In this document: positions 13,191 through 27,569 of the stretch, piece after piece | Layout: each line of letters begins with the position of its first letter | Numbering within the stretch: position 1 is the first letter of the stretch | Assembly: GCA_026261815.1 (NCBI GenBank) | Contig: JAMPIT010000848.1 | Location: 1,240,001-1,304,000 of the forward strand | Length of the DNA stretch: 64,000 nt | Direction of reading: 5' to 3' | Origin: Monarcha castaneiventris obscurior | Lineage: Eukaryota; Chordata; Aves; Passeriformes; Monarchidae | Program-made: the position numbers and the translations under genes | Notes under the pieces: generated by a model | What the model saw: the letters and a program-made list of their open reading frames with translations, nothing else | What the model was told of the DNA's origin: nothing | Databases searched by the model: none

Positions 13191-16100
13191 TTGCCCATTT
13201 GGGGGATTATGGTTTTGGACAAGTGCGCGCTAGAAACAAAACTTCTGTGGAGAGTTATAGGAAGGTATCAAAATAAAAGCAGCATGCATATTGATAGTGT
13301 TCCAGCAGCAAAGAACAAGCAGAATTAAATGGGCCGTGTTTCTAAGAAATATTTTGACTTCTAGAAGACTGAAACATGAGCTAAATCTACTCACTTGCAC
13401 ATCGAAACGTAAACAGCTTGGTGTGGAATAAAGCTCCTGCTACATCAATGGAACAAATTTCGATTAAAGCTCTGATCATGACTCTGCTCTGATGTACATG
13501 TTCAGAATGTCTTCCAGAGGCACTGCCAGCATCTGAGTGGGGCTGTAGTTTGCAAATGTTTCGTGCTGTTTGCCATATATTTCCACAAAGAGTTGATTTT
13601 GAGGCAAGTGGGGGGGAGTTCATCATCTCGCTATTTTAATGAATGTTGCTTGGATGTGCTGAGCTGGTGGCTCTGTTTTGTTCCTTGTGGAGCCATTATA
13701 AGCTGACTCCAATGGACACGCTGCAGCCATCCTGCCACACGTGTCCCTAAAAAAGTGATTCGACAGCTCTGAATGCTTCTAGTAGTGGATGCAGCTTCTC
13801 TTAGTGCTCTCAGAGCCAATGGGTGGTATTAAATGCAGCATGCTCAAAAATAGTAGAAAAAAAACAAGAGAGGCTTTTATGATGAAACATGAGTTATTTA
13901 CAGGGTTCAGGCAGTTACTGAGAATCTAGAGGAATCCACGAGAAGTGTTCAAAAGAAACACAAATTTTTTTTGTGAGCTGCAAGTGCTCAGGGATGGACA
14001 CGTGCTGGGTGGGCTCTCCCAACCAGACTCCCATTTCCTGTTTTCCTCCTGCAGAGACTTGGCTTTCCATGCCTTGCAAAGCCCAAAGGAGATGACACTG
14101 CCCAGGCCAAAATGCATTGCCCAGTGTGGTTCCGGGCTTTGGGTAAGAGCTGGAGCCAAGTCAGGCCCAATCCATACTCTGCTTACTGTCCCAGAGCCGT
14201 TACTGCTTCTCCATGGATCCCACTCCAGAGCAACAAACTCTTTCAGAAATGAGGAAACATCACCTCCTTGTTCTCTGCTTCTCTCTCTGCCTTGGCTTGG
14301 ACAGCAGTATAACTTTTTAATTCTGGTTATTTTATATCTCAGTAAAGTCACTACAGGATCTGTCTTTTCATGACATTCTCTTCTGCTTACTCTTGAAAAG
14401 AACTAATGCCCCTCAAGAAGTGCTGTCAGACTTCAAACATGCTGAATGTACTTCAGATAAAAGCAGGACTGTGATGGTCCATGGGGTGTGATTCGAAGCA
14501 CAGGAGCTTTAGGAATGTGATGATGCTGCTGACATTTGCCGACAGCCTCACCAGCAGAAGGTGAAAATGTCAAGATAAGAGCTGATTCTCTCAAGACCCA
14601 GAGAGCTGCTGCTAAAATTTTAAGTTGTAACAAAACCTAAAAGAGCAAAACTGGCAGGAGAGGCTGAGAAGTGAAGCAGCAGCTGGACAAAAGATGGGAA
14701 GTGTTGGTCCTGTACTTCGGCCCACTTGCTGGGCACAAAGGAGAGCAGAGAGTATATGAGTCAATGTGTCCTTCCTTCCAGGTGATTTTACAAAAGACAT
14801 GTGAACAAAATCCTGGCACGACCATCCTCATCGTCAGCACTGAGGAAAGCTGTGGACGTGCTCTATCAGTGGAGGACGAGTTAATATTTTTGGTCTAATA
14901 TTTCCTGTGACCTACAATTATTTGATATTGCTGTCCACCGCTGAAGTGATCAAAGTCCTCCCTTCTCTTTTCTTAAACTTTTTTCTCTCCGCAGATCACT
15001 TTGTTGCTGTTTCCTGAAGTTGCAAAGGGTAAACTGACAAGAATCCCCATAAATAGTTGAGCTTGTCCTTAGGGAAAATCTTAATGAATTAATTTTATTT
15101 TATCTGTTCAGCAGATTGCCAGTGGTTGGATTTCATCCCTTCAGAGCTCCTGAGCTCCTGGAGGGTCGTTTGAAGAAAATCTCACGTTTTGTATATAAAA
15201 AGTCTCGGGCTTATCGTTACTTCAGCAGCAGCTGTGATGTCAAGGGGTGGAATGTCCTGGGAAGAGAGGCAGGTACAACCCCATGGAATGCTCACCTGTT
15301 ACTAGGAGTTGGCCTCTTGTGGAGTAGGACATTGGTTCTGTGGCAAATTTATGTCACCTGAGCAGATATTTACCTTCCAGTGTTTTCTTAGCTGCTCTGA
15401 CTGGGTTTATAATTAACTTGTGATTTGTTTGTACTCTGTATTTTCTTATTTGAAAGTGTGGAATGATGCCTGGCTCCTACCAAAATGGTTTAATTCTTAA
15501 GCACTCATAGTCTTCGGTCAGTTGTGCGAGTTCAGGAGCAGGACTGGGGCCCAGCTAAGCTGACAGCAGGTCCACGGCTTGTGCAGACACTGAAAGAGCT
15601 GAAGCGAGGCAAGGGCAGAGCAGCCCGTGGCTATTAAGGGTCCCTGACAGATCTTACAGTAGGATTTGAAAAGAAAATAAATACATAAATATTTATCTCT
15701 GCTTGTTTTAATTGCTTTGTCCCCAAAGAGTTAGTTATTTTGGCCTCTAGATTTTGATTTCCTAAAATGTTGCAAGATCTGTGCCCATGAGAAAACAAAT
15801 CTGTGTTCACTCGGATTGTGTTCACTGCCTCCGTTTAGAGACAGACACATTTTGGAGTATGCAAATAAAATTAACTTCAACCTGGCCGAAATACAATTAA
15901 AACCAGTATGAAAATGCTGCAATTTTTTTCAGCTCACGCTACCATTTTTGACTACTAACACTTACAGCCAGTCTTCATGTTTACAATAATTGCAGTTGTT
16001 GGTGAATGTGCCCTGACCTGGCTGCTGAGCCCAGGGTCCAGGTGGGGTAGGTTTCTGGCGTCCCCATCACCAGCAAACCTCTTGCAGATTATCAGCACTC

Positions 16101-19100
16101 CTGGGCAGGAGCCACTGCAGCCTTGCCCACTCTTGGCCGGATTTTTGGGTGCCTGTTGTGGGTGTTCCATCCTCCCAGTGGAAGCAGAGACATTTCTCAA
16201 AATAGATGATTTAAAAACAAAACTCATTTAGAGCTGGCTGAGCAGGTTGCTTAGAGCTGACAAACTGTGCAGACATGTCAGTGCCTCTTGAATTCTGTTG
16301 ATGGCAGGTACAGGATTGTTGGAAAGAGCAGGGATGTGAGAGCAAGAGAAGGATGCACGAGCTCTGTTATTCTTATCAGTGGCTAAAACATCTCTGTAGT
16401 GCTCTCTAACTTCGTGCTCTTCATTTTGGTTCTGTGTCATTGTGGCTGTTGAAGGTGGTTGTCTGCCACAACTCCATCTCATGGCAGTGGCTCTGGAGCG
16501 GGATGGGGCCACAGGATCTGAGGGATGAGACCCACCGGTGGAACTCAGAGCAGTGGGGAACACACTGGGCATGATGCATTTGTACAGGGGACGAGTTTGT
16601 GTGAAATGCAAATAAAATATTTGTACAGGCTTGTCACCCTTCCTCTGAGCACTTGATCCTTACAATGCTGGCAGTTTGTCATTTTCATGGCTTAAAATAC
16701 TGAGCAGCCACTCTGGTTAGAGAAGGTAGGGTGCTGGGTCCTGTTACTGCTGTAGGATGCTGGGGTTTTGGGAAGAGGTGGCTGGCCAGGGACCTGCAGC
16801 AGGAGGTGCGGTGAAGGCTGGTGGCCCTTCTGTGCCTGGTGATAACCTTAGTTGCCAAGGATGCAGTCGTATTCCGAGGCATTATTTGGTAATTATACTT
16901 AGTAGACCGTAGAGGACAATTAGGAAAAATTAAACATGTGTCAGCTTCTACACCATCTTTCTTTTCTGTAAGCACCAGCAAGGCTTGGCTTGCAGCTTAA
17001 AAAAGGAGCAGTGCAGGGGAAGGGGAAGCAGCTCCCTCAGCAAGGCACAGACGGGCAGCTTTTGGAGGGCAGTTGTCCCCCTGGGAGCCCGAGTTGTCTG
17101 CATGGTTGTAAGGAAATAAAGGGATGCCTGTAAATGCTTTTAGCAAGAAATTCTTTTTGTTTTTCTAATCTAAGCCTGAGCTTTAGTGAGCTTGTTTTGA
17201 ACACAAAGGTAAACACCAGGGGTGGAAAAATGCTGTGTACTGTGCTTTGGTGTTTTATTAATTCATGTTTATTGGCTCATTCTAGTGGGAGAGGGCAGGA
17301 CTTTGGCTTGGTGGTGCAGATGGGGAGGTCTTGCAGGTGACCTCAGCCTTTGCCTGGAGGAAGAGGGGCCCAGGAGGTGCCTCTGGGAAGGTGCATTAAT
17401 TCATGGGCTGTGCATTTTGCTTTTTCTGGAATTTAAGGGCATTCTTCTGGTCTTTTATTTTCCTCAGCTTTTGTGCTGTGGGGCTGTTTGCATGCAGATT
17501 TATCACTCCTCTTCCCAGCACTAAACAGGTTTTTCCCTTTTTTAGAGCTAAGAGTAAAGCAACAGGGTGAAGTCTGTAATATCCTATAATGATAACTATA
17601 ATATTATGACTGTTTTGTACATAAGGATCTTTCCTTCAAGATTTGGGGAGTTGAGAACCGTAACAGCACAGCTGAAACAACTCCCCAGAGGAGCACGGAG
17701 GGTTGGGTTTTTCGAGGCACACCCGGAATGTTTGTTGGGTGGCTGCTTTGTGAGCAGCTCCTGCCAGGGCTGGATTTTGGAGTAGGTGTCTCAGGGAAAG
17801 ACCACTGGCTTTCTCCCTCCATAAGGGCTTTTGTTGAGTAAAAACAAAGACTTATGTTACTTAAACGTGCACTTCAAATAGCAGCTGAGAGCGGCGTTGT
17901 AAACTATTTCACTCCCTGAAACCGTGGATGTTGGGTGGGTTATTTAAGAGGAAATCTGGGGTCCATCTGTGGCACCTTAGGGACACAACGTGGCAGGTGC
18001 TGGTGGTGAGGCTGGCAGCTAGCATCTCCCTGGATGCAGAACCTGGGCTCAGCAGCAGGCTCTGGGCAAGGATTCGGAGCAGCCCTTTGGCTGTGACCTT
18101 GGCCGGCCAGGAGGGCCCTGAACCAGAGCCTGGAGGTCTTTGTGTGCTCCCTGCTCAGGGACGAGGAGGATGGTCCATCTGCTTGCTGAGGCTGCCCTCT
18201 CCTGAGGCAGCACTTAATAACACTGGGTTGGCTTCCAGCCGTCTCCTGATGATTAGCTCTCTCATTTCTCTAATTGCTTTTGTCTGCTAATGGTTTGTTT
18301 TTTTCCACAGAAGTTTTGTTTTGTCTGCATCAGTGTTGATGCAAGCGTCAGCATCCCGTTTGAGTTACAAACCAAGGCACAGCTAGTTTATTATGACCGT
18401 CCCTGGAACCATGAGGAAGAGAAAGGGCATTTTCTCACTCCGCTCCGTGATGCAGCCATGGAGCGTGTGCTCCTGAGACACATTTCACAAAGCCGCCACT
18501 GAAACAGGGCAGGAGTCTGGTTATCTCCCTGGCTGTGAGAATGTCCCCTGCCCGGGGCTGCATGAGGGGATCCCTGCAGGAGCTGTAGGTGTGTCAGTTC
18601 TGCAGCAGGAGGAGATCTCTGCTCTGTCTGCACCGCTAATGAATAGCAGCCTCTCTGAAACCATGTGTGACAGCCCAGGTGAGACCCTGCCACTTCTAAA
18701 AGGAAAATAATTAGGCCTAGGGTTTTCCCTGACTTAAGCTTAACTCTCCGAGCCTGGAATGCAATAAAATCCTCATGTTTTCAGCTGGTTCTCCTTTGGA
18801 CTTAAGAGCTGCTCTACCATAGGTATTGTAAGTGATGCTTCTTTTCAGGTGTCCTTGTGCCCCTGTTGGATTTGCCCTGGTGTTTTCCCGGACTGTCAAG
18901 GTGTTTGTTATGGGCTGCAATGCTGTGGGCACCCCACTGGCAATGTGCCTGTTCCAGCTGCACTCACATCTGTCACCAGCTTCAGGACAGAGCGCATCGC
19001 CTTGGGAGCATTAGCTAGTTGTTTAGAGAAGTTACTGTGCTCTGAACTGTTGCCATAAAGTGAAAAATTTATGGAAAGGGAAAAGGAAGAAGGAGGGAAA

Positions 19101-19106
19101 GGAGTT

Positions 19107-19150
19107 CTTTATATGTATGCATAACATATATACACATACATACATAAAAT
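19107..19150. repeat. TATG/ACAT simple repeat
   Basis: A short stretch of alternating purine-pyrimidine steps (TATATGTATGCATAAC, then ATATATACACATACATACAT). It is an imperfect microsatellite. Confidence 0.6.
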
Positions 19151-22100
19151 ATCTTACGAAGTGGCTGTCACCATCCAGATATGTGAAGAGCTAATTTTGG
19201 CAGTACTGAAGCTCAGGCATGTAAAGGTTACCTTTCATCCCAGATGCCTGCCTATTTTCCCTCGAATCATTTGGCTGATACTTCGCATTTGATTTTGTAC
19301 ATGAATTGCTGAATCCCAGTTTTCTAAATGTAACTTTGAGATGAGATATAAAACATCTGTGTCTCACGGTACATGGAGTCTTTAAAACTTGATCGGAGAA
19401 GCTGTGTTGATTGAGAGCCAAGCCTGCTTTTTTAAACTGGCCTGAGAGGTTTTTTAAATCAAATATATCTTATATATCAAGTAAACTTGTTTTGACACCT
19501 AATTTAGTTAATTTAGGTGGTTTAGTGTAGTTCAGCAACAGCTCAAAATCCTGGTCTTCCACCTGGGCTGATATATTGATTTTCTGGTGTACCCTCTATA
19601 GATCTCCTTCTGCTTCTCTGCAGCTCTAATTGCATTTCAGAAAGAGGAAAGCATTCGTGTGCCCAAGCCACCCATAGTTACTGCTCTGAAATGCCTGGGG
19701 AGGTAGCGTGAGCCCAGTGTCGGTACTGAGGCTGAAATTTCCCAGTTTCCTGACATTTTCTGCTAGCAGCTGTGTGAGAGCCGCTCCCAGAGGCTGGGGC
19801 AGGAGGGAGACAGAGTTGTGGCAATGCCGAAACAGCTTTCACACCAGCTCCTGCTAACGTGGCCATGATGTGCAAAGCCTGTCTCGCACAAGTCCTCTTC
19901 CTGCTGGCTGAGGGGGCAGGATTATAGCGATGTGTTCTTGTGATTGGCCTAGAAGGTCATCTTTTGTTTTTCAGATGAATCTCCTTCAGGATCCTTTGGG
20001 AGCTTTTGTTCTGGAAATCAGTTACGAGTACACAGGGACGTTTTCTTCCCTGATTGCTCCTTATAAAAAATTGAAATTATACAAGCCAAGAAGTTTAGGT
20101 TTTTTTTGTTGTTGTTTGGTTTTAGTTGCTTTTTTAAAATCCCCTTTTGGAGCAGTCGTAGTGTGTGCTCTTTGCTGGAGCAATCGGATTTTGTATTTGT
20201 GTTGATTCCTGAAAGTCAAGCTGGCTTTTAGCAACCTTGCACATACACAATCATCATTTTGGCTCTTAGGCTGTGCTGTTCATGTGCCAAAGCAATATTT
20301 ATGTGTATTGTATGAAAATGTGGTTGTCTGGGGTGTGGGCAGTAAAATTCCTAAGACCTGTTTTGTGTTTCTGCCTACACCTGACCCTACTCTGTTTATC
20401 TCCAGGTGATGCACCAAATCCATCTGTTTGTCGCCACAGGAATTAGATAATTTTACTAAGAATTGACTAAAGGCAGTATATTGTCACTGGGTTAAGAGTT
20501 CTGTGTTGTAATTGCACATCTGCTTTAACAAATACAAAAGAGTATTGTTAAATCCCTTCAGTGAACCATTCTGGCTCTTCTCTTCACCCTGTGCACTTGT
20601 TCTGGTGAACCCTTAATGTGAGACTGGGGAGGCCAAATGTGTGGGGTCTTTGTGTTTGTTAATTCACAGAACTTCAGAGGTGGGAAGATCCCATCACTCA
20701 GGACCTAAGGGTATTTCCTGCCCCGTGGGCACAGGTAATCCTCTGGGACAAAGGGTGGATCTCCTCTCATTCCTCATCCTACAGGAAATGGTGTTCTGGG
20801 AAAGCTCATTTCCTACAGTCTTTAAATCAAGTGGTGGTTGATAGAGCTCCAGGATTTAAGTGCTCTCCACCTCTGGAGTGTCTGGCAAGTCCAGCTGATA
20901 TGCTTCCAGCATCTCTATGCCTGGCCAGTGCAGGACCAGCCAGGCTTGGGAGTGTTTACTCGCATTTATGTGGGCCTTGAAAGGCTTCTTAAATTGTGTG
21001 AAGTTAATACAATGGGAAATGGATTTTTCTTGCCCACCTAAGCAAGCCTTTAGTTATTAATGCTGTAGAATAAAAACAACAGCAACAAATTCAGTTTTAT
21101 AATGCGCTGTGGCTTTCAGGTCTGTGAAAAATGCGTTTCATAAAGGAAATTTTCCTCCTCCCCGTCCTGTTTCAAACACACCTTAGCTTCAGGAAAACTC
21201 CCTTGTCTCCACAGCTGCATTTGGATGCTAATGGGATACATGGCTTCATAAGTCTTTGTCTCCTTCCTTGCGTTTGTACAAAACTAAACTCCATTGCAGC
21301 GTAGAAATGTTCTGCTGGAGAAGAGCAGAGGAGAAGCTCCGCTCTCTGGTTGTGAAATGAGTTGAGTGTTCTCATCTGTTTTTCTTCACGAGATGCATTT
21401 TGTGCTACAACTACAGCCAGAAAAAGGGAATCCTGAGGTGCAGGGTGAGATGCCACAACCTGCAAGAGGGAGCTCAGTGCTTTTAGCTGTGGGCAGAGCA
21501 CAATCGAGGGGCTCTCCCACCCCAGGAATCATCAAGGACCTCAGTGCTCCTTAAGTGGCAATTGTCCAGCCCAGCCAGGTGGGGCCCTGCCCAGTCCTGT
21601 CCGAGCGGGGGCTTGGCACAGCCTTCCAGGGGTTTATCCCTAATCCACTGGGCTGGATGTTAGCCAGGGCTTTGACTGAGAAGTTTCTTTGGCTCTGCTC
21701 CGAGCTGTAGCAAAGCACACTCCTACTTGGAAATAATGGCACATTGAGAGTCAGGATATTCTTCCTGCTTAAGGAGTGACACAGGAACGGCAGCCACGGA
21801 TTATATGACATGAATGCAGCACTATTTATGATGCGTGTTCAGCCACCTAAATCACTTTGGCAGTGTTCAAGCTTCGCCTGGATAATTGATTCAAATGTAA
21901 ATTGAATTAATAAATCTTGTTCAGCTAAAATATGCCTTCTCTTTATGTTGATTCTTTCTCTTCTTTGTGCTGAATAGCATGGAAAATAGGGAGTTTGAAT
22001 CTCATAAATAGGTATTTGACTTCCTTTATGGGAGGCAGGTAGAGTGAGGTTTATATGCTTTGTTTGGAAATGCTTTACAGTTGTCTTTATTGAATTACGA

Positions 22101-25100
22101 ACCTCTTTATAACTTGGCTTCTCTATTTCTGGTAAATAATCTGCTTGTGGCAATGTTTGTGCTGCTCTCCAATGGCAAGACCAGGTGGTTATTTATTTCA
22201 GTAAGTGTACATTAGTCAAGGGCAAAGTGTCAGAGAAATTCTTTTTGTTGTTGTTTTTATAGCCTTGGAGTGAAATATTGTGGGGAATGTGTGCCCAGCT
22301 GGCATCAAAGGCTGCTTTGGTTTGGGAATCTGCTGACAGGGACTTGAACTGGCAACAGGACAAGACTTTGTGAGCTTTTTGTGAAGGTTTTAAGCTGTTT
22401 TCCCTTAAGGCTTCCCTGTTTCATCAGACAGGGCTGTCTTGCTGACTAACATCAACAAAGCAGCGCTCTGGAGCTTTCCCCCAGCCTGGGTGTGTTTAAT
22501 CAGATATTCCACAGATGAGAACCCCTGAGACTGATGTCTTCCCAGTATGGTCTGGAGGCCCTTCATTCCCTCATCCCCAGAGACCCCTGCTCCCGGTTCT
22601 GCTCCTGCAGCAAACATTCAGCTAGTGTGTGGAATGAAGTGTTTAGCAGTCCTCAGGTTATAAATATTGGGGCATTTTTCCTCTCTCAGAGCAGGAATAC
22701 CAGTGGTGCCTATACCGTGCACTTGTTTCCTGGTCAGGATTTTGCTGTGCCCTTATCAGCTTTTCCCTTTGCTCTGGAATTAAAAGAATTAAAACACTCC
22801 AAATGGATCATCTCCGCCCCTCAGGACTGTCACTCCTCACAGGCAGCTCTTGCTGTCCGGCCCTGCAGAGGCACCAGCAGGTGTTAAAGAACCCACCTGC
22901 CGCCCCTCACTGTTTTGGTGTTGGAGCCTCTGGGAGTCAGAGCCTACTGAAGTGTGATACCCATAAAGTGTGATATCCATGGAATGTGCTGCTGCCCCTG
23001 CAATGCTTCTCTGTGTCCTTGGTGTCCGTGTAAATGTCCAGACCTCTTTTGCATCTCATTAACTTCTTGGCTTAGGAGATGTCCTTTGGCAGAATATCCT
23101 ACGTTTTAATCGCTGATGTGACATCCATTTCCCTCTGCCAGTTTACCAGAAGACCCAAATCCCACTTCAGCTGTGTTTGCGGCAGTCCTGCGTGCTGGAG
23201 GGCTGGTGCCTTTGTGATTTCCTTATTTCCCTTCTCTCCTACTCACCGTGGCGCTGGGTCTGCTGCTCCGGGGTGATGGGCGCAGGGACAAACCACACTT
23301 TGTGGGATTTATGATTAAACACGCCCAGGCTGGGGAAAGCTCCAGAGCGCTGCTCTGTTGGTGTTAGTGCGGGGATGTGTTTCCTGTATCACTCCCAAAG
23401 ACATACCAATTTCCATCTTTCCAAAACCCTTCCATCTTTCACTTTCCCCTATCCCCATCTCCTGGCAGCACTTTGAAAACCCTAAACTCCCCGACTCTGC
23501 TAGACTCTGTTACTTCTGTACAAGAAGAGCTTTGTCTGAGCTTTGTATCTTCTGCCAGCTGTTGAGCATCAATATTTATATATTTTTTTAACACAATTTC
23601 CTTTTGGTGCATTTTGTTTATAGAGGGAATAATTGCAAATGAAATAGTTATGTCCCAACTTGCCACTATCCAGAATTTGAACGTCCCTCTCCTATCTTTT
23701 CTGGGCTGTTAGGAATGGGAGAGGCTGTGGCTGGCTTCAGACACCAGCTTTGGCTATTCAGAAAACATCCATTCAATGAATCATAAGGGGAGCAGCTGCC
23801 GTTCTCTGCTGAGCCAAGGCACATCAGATAAAATATTGCTCATTTTTTTGATTTGGTAGAAATAAAGGTGCTGTAGTGGAACATCATTACAGACTCTTCT
23901 TAATTCACCTCAAGGCTAATTCTAATAGCAGTACACCACTCTCCTGTGACATCCTGATTGAATGAGGTGGGTGTTTTGATTTCAAGCTGAATGTAAGAAA
24001 GGTTTTAGGAATCAAAGCGTTGAGAGAGAAATAACTACTGTTTGTTCTGTGATACTAGAAGAGGTCCCTGTTTTATTATTAGCATTATAGTTATTCAAAG
24101 CCCTGACACTTTTTCCTGGGGGATTTGAAGAAGTTCAAGCTGTGAAATACTGTTTCAGCTCAGCTTTTTACAAGTCACCGCTTGTCGGTGAAACCGAAGA
24201 TAGCTTTGATTGCTGGTGGAGGCACCCAGGGCTGGTGTTTACTTAATAATGTTGGTTGGGTTTTCTCAGCTGTGTGGAAGACAGGAGCCCTGCAACCGCC
24301 CAGCTGTGGTGCACAGCATATTTCTGTTGCTGGCCAAGAAGGAGAGCTGGGGAGAGGCTGTCAAAATCCTCTGAATTCAGATCTGCTGCTTTGCACAAAA
24401 GCAGTCAAGGTCATGATCAGTAACGGGGCCACGACATCTGTAGAAGGATGGTGCCTACTGCTCTGCAAAGATGCTGGAAACCGTTACTTTAAAAATTAAA
24501 AAAAATAAGTCTCAAGATACCTCCTCCCAGTATCAAGGCTTGGTGAAAATAAATGACAATCATGTGGCTCTGAAATTGTCACTGATTACAGTGGGACAAA
24601 CGTCCACTGCCACGGTGTTTGCTGTGTTATGTACTCAATACACTCTGGCCTGGGAGAGGCAGCAGGTGTTTCACCTCTGTTTGCTGTGGAATCCTGCAGA
24701 GGGAGCCTTGGACCCTGCTCTGCGACAGGGCGTTGCTTTGGCCTTGCTTTTCTTACTTATCCTCTAAAAAATAGAGGCAAATATTGGAAAAAGTGTATTT
24801 GCTCCTGCTCCCAGGAAAACATCTTGTGTTTCTGAGAGTGTTCCAGCTCGCAGTGAAGGAGCACGGCTGGATTCTTGTGTGGGAGCTGTGTTTGGCTGTC
24901 AAACTCGTGCCCTTCACTAGCGTGGAGGTGCAGTGCTGCCCTAATTGCCGCTGTCATTTGGTCAAGGCAGCCCTAACACCCCTCAGTCCTGGGGTTTCCT
25001 CATGAACCTCCTCGCCACCAGCTCTGGAGGGCCATGTGTCAGAGGCACGTGGGGAATTCAGTGTGAGTGATGGGATGCCCGTGGTTCCTGGGAAGAAATG

Positions 25101-26365
25101 AAGAGCAGGAGGGAGGGATTTGCAGAGTGCTGGTGTTACCAGAGTTTCACACGTGGCACAGTTCCAGTGCAGCAACGCTCTTGCTGCCCATGGTTGTGTT
25201 GAACACATCCCCTCCCCTGACAGCCCAACGAGCCCCTGCTTACAATAACTTCTGCTAGGAGAGAAAAACCAATTGCATTCTGAAATAGCAAAGCTGGAGA
25301 AGCAGAGCTCTCCTGCCAGCTGCTGCCGATGACCTTGATTCCGTGTGTGAGGCCTGCAAAAAGTCATAATTCAATGAGAATATACTGAGATGCACGGCAC
25401 AAACCCAAAGATTCTCAGCTCCTCATTTCCACCTGAATAATTTTACATGGCAAACAGGGGAGAGAGGTTTTTCTATTCAGACTCTCTGCTCCAAGTAAAC
25501 ATCCGAAGGTTCATCTCCTGTACAAAGAAGTTGCTCAAAATAGTGGTGATAAAGCTGTTTAATTCAGCTTTATTCCCATTCTATCAGTAACTTCATTAAC
25601 AGCAGGCCCCTGCAGATGCTGTCCCTTTGATGCTGGGTGCTCTATGGTACATTAAAAATCCTTAACTTAGTTCTAAATCATCGCCAAAAACTCTCTTGGG
25701 ACTTTGATATTGAGAAGATTCCACTCAAAGCACCCAAACCCTGCGAAGCTTCCCAGCCTTATCTAGGAGGCAGGCCGGCGAGTGGCTGCCTTGGGCGAGA
25801 AAATATCAATGGCACCAAAAACGTGTAGTGATTACTTACGGTCTGAGCAGCTGCAGTCAGGAGAGGCTGTTGGAAATTACCAGATCCTGGTGATGCTGTG
25901 AAAAACCCTGTCGTTGATTTTGAAGACAGTTTGGAGGGCTGCATGCAGTGGTTCAGTGTTTGGGTATCGGGATAATGCAGCTGAAACACCTTGGCGGAGC
26001 ACGTGGTGATGTCACGCACAAATTCCAGCTGTAAGCACCTTTGCCCAAAAATGGTTAAAAATGTTTTTTCTTGCTCAGTGATGGGATGCTAAAAGCAGCT
26101 GTAGAAGCTTGTTTTGGCTTTAATGAGTATTGCAGTGAGTTTTTAACCGTGACACCTTCCTTGCTGCTCTCCGCTCTTTCCCACAGAATGTGGGGTGGCC
26201 GGGACCTTTGGTGTGGCTGTGCCAGTGAGTGTCCCTTTATGCTTGTGAGGAGCTCTGCTGTGTGGCTTGTAAGTGAATGTTTTTAACAGACCAATCTGTG
26301 CTATCAAAGTTTTGCTTTTACTTTCTGAGGGAAATCAGCCTTGAGCCACATTCTTTTGTAACTTA

Positions 26366-26622
26366 GAGACATGGAATTGTTTGTGTTGAAAGGGCCCTTC
26401 CAAAGTCGTCTAGTCTAACCCCCCTACCTTGGGCAAGGGCATCTTCCACTAGACCAGGTTGCACCAAGCCCTGTCCAAATTCCTCTTGAGTACTTCCAAG
26501 GGTGGGGCAGCCACAGCTTCTCTCGCCAACCTGTGCCAGTGTCTTACAAACCTCACTGTAAAATTCTTCATTCTTTTCTCTGGTCTAACTCTCCCCTCTT
26601 TTAGGGAACAGGCCCGGCTAAA
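26366..26622 (-). mobile_element. CR1 retroposon fragment
   Basis: Reversed CR1 3' region. Landmarks in order are 'ttgaaagggcccttccaaagtcgtctagt', 'caagggcatcttccactagaccaggttgc', 'caagccctgtccaaattcctcttgag' and 'ggtggggcagccacagcttctc'. It directly borders the CpG-rich patch on its right. Confidence 0.88.
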
Positions 26623-26929
26623 GGGTCCGTCCCCATCACTCTGTGTATCTGGGATGTTGTGGTGGGAGGTACCTGGGCTGCGTCTGTGCTCAGGGCTGGC
26701 ATCTTGCTCCTTGCCTGTGTCAGATCCGTATCAAATATCTCTTCTTAGTAAAAGGGGAATTAAATAGACTCTGTATATTTTATCTATATTGCGTTCGGTA
26801 TACACGAATCGATCTGCCCGCACCGGGAATCTCTTTAAGGAGCTTTATCCCCTTCATGAACCTTTTTTGCAGAACCTTCAGAGCAGTACATTTTCCATTC
26901 CAGCTCCAAAACCCTCAGCGGTCCATCAA

Positions 26930-27180
26930 CCCTCTCTTGCCGCGCTGCTCCGGGCGCCCCTTCCCTCGGTCACCGGGGCCCGCCTGGGGTCCCTGCCAGC
27001 TCCCTGCCCGGTGCCTGCCCGCCCCTGTCGCCGACAACAGGAGGCGGTACAGCCCCAGGGAGCCTCCCTGAGCCCCGGGGACTGCACGTTCGAGTCCCGC
27101 GGGTTCCAGCCCCGCGCTGGGTGTCCGCCGAGTCCCTCTCCCTCTTCCCGGTGTGTTCCCCGCGGCCTCTCCCTGGTGCC
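26930..27180. promoter_or_regulatory. CpG-rich patch, possible promoter
   Basis: CpG is dense here (runs such as GCCGCGCTGCTCCGGGCGCC, CGGTCACCGGGG, CCCGCGGG) while the DNA around it has few CpG dinucleotides. It therefore stands out as a small CpG island. Long open frames on both strands in this patch follow from its lack of A and T and do not look like protein. A candidate exon with strong splice sites starts about 400 bases downstream on +, so this may be the promoter of an unidentified transcript. Confidence 0.4.
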
Positions 27181-27569
27181 CTTCTGGGCTGCGTGGGTGT
27201 ATCTCACCAGCCCGTGAGCAGAATATGTGCCCAGGTTTTCTCTGGGCCAGTGCCTCTCCTCGCTCCCGTCCCTGCCGTCCCTTTCTGGGAGTTGGGAACC
27301 TCGCCCTTTTTTGCCCTGGAATGGCTCTTCGCTGTGGAAGCACGGGGGCCCAAGGAGGATGCGTGGGATATGTGGCAGCTCCTGGGTGCACAGGACAGGG
27401 ATGTGTGCTCACAATATGAGCACCTGTTCTAGGTGTCACCCGGGATGCTGAGCGAGGTCAGCGGCAGCCCTGCCGCCTGCCTGGCTTGTGTGGCACTGTT
27501 CTTTGCCCTCCAGCCTGCTCGGGATTTTAAGGTATCTTTGTCCTTTAACGCCTCTTTGCCTCCTTTCAG

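Larger units (their letters stand above)
6010..26365. other. 20-kb stretch without recognisable genes
   Basis: No coding exon that I can defend lies here on either strand. The open frames are mostly below 150 codons, overlap on both strands, and lack domains, signal peptides or consistent splice sites. Inside are two CR1 fragments (7,295-7,468 and 13,133-13,190) and a short TATATG/ACATAC repeat near 19,110-19,150. Codon-like bias and CpG-rich patches are absent until about 26.9 kb. The stretch is best read as intergenic or intronic DNA. Confidence 0.5.

Noticed and set aside
27086..27104. GCACGTTCGAGTCCCGC, like the T-arm and B box of a tRNA gene.
   Set aside because: The five-base stem on either side of the loop does not pair, and no anticodon arm or acceptor stem is found around it.
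26643..27439. Long overlapping open frames on both strands (up to 174 codons).
   Set aside because: They are due to the CpG-rich, stop-poor composition. No domains, low complexity, and every frame is similarly open.
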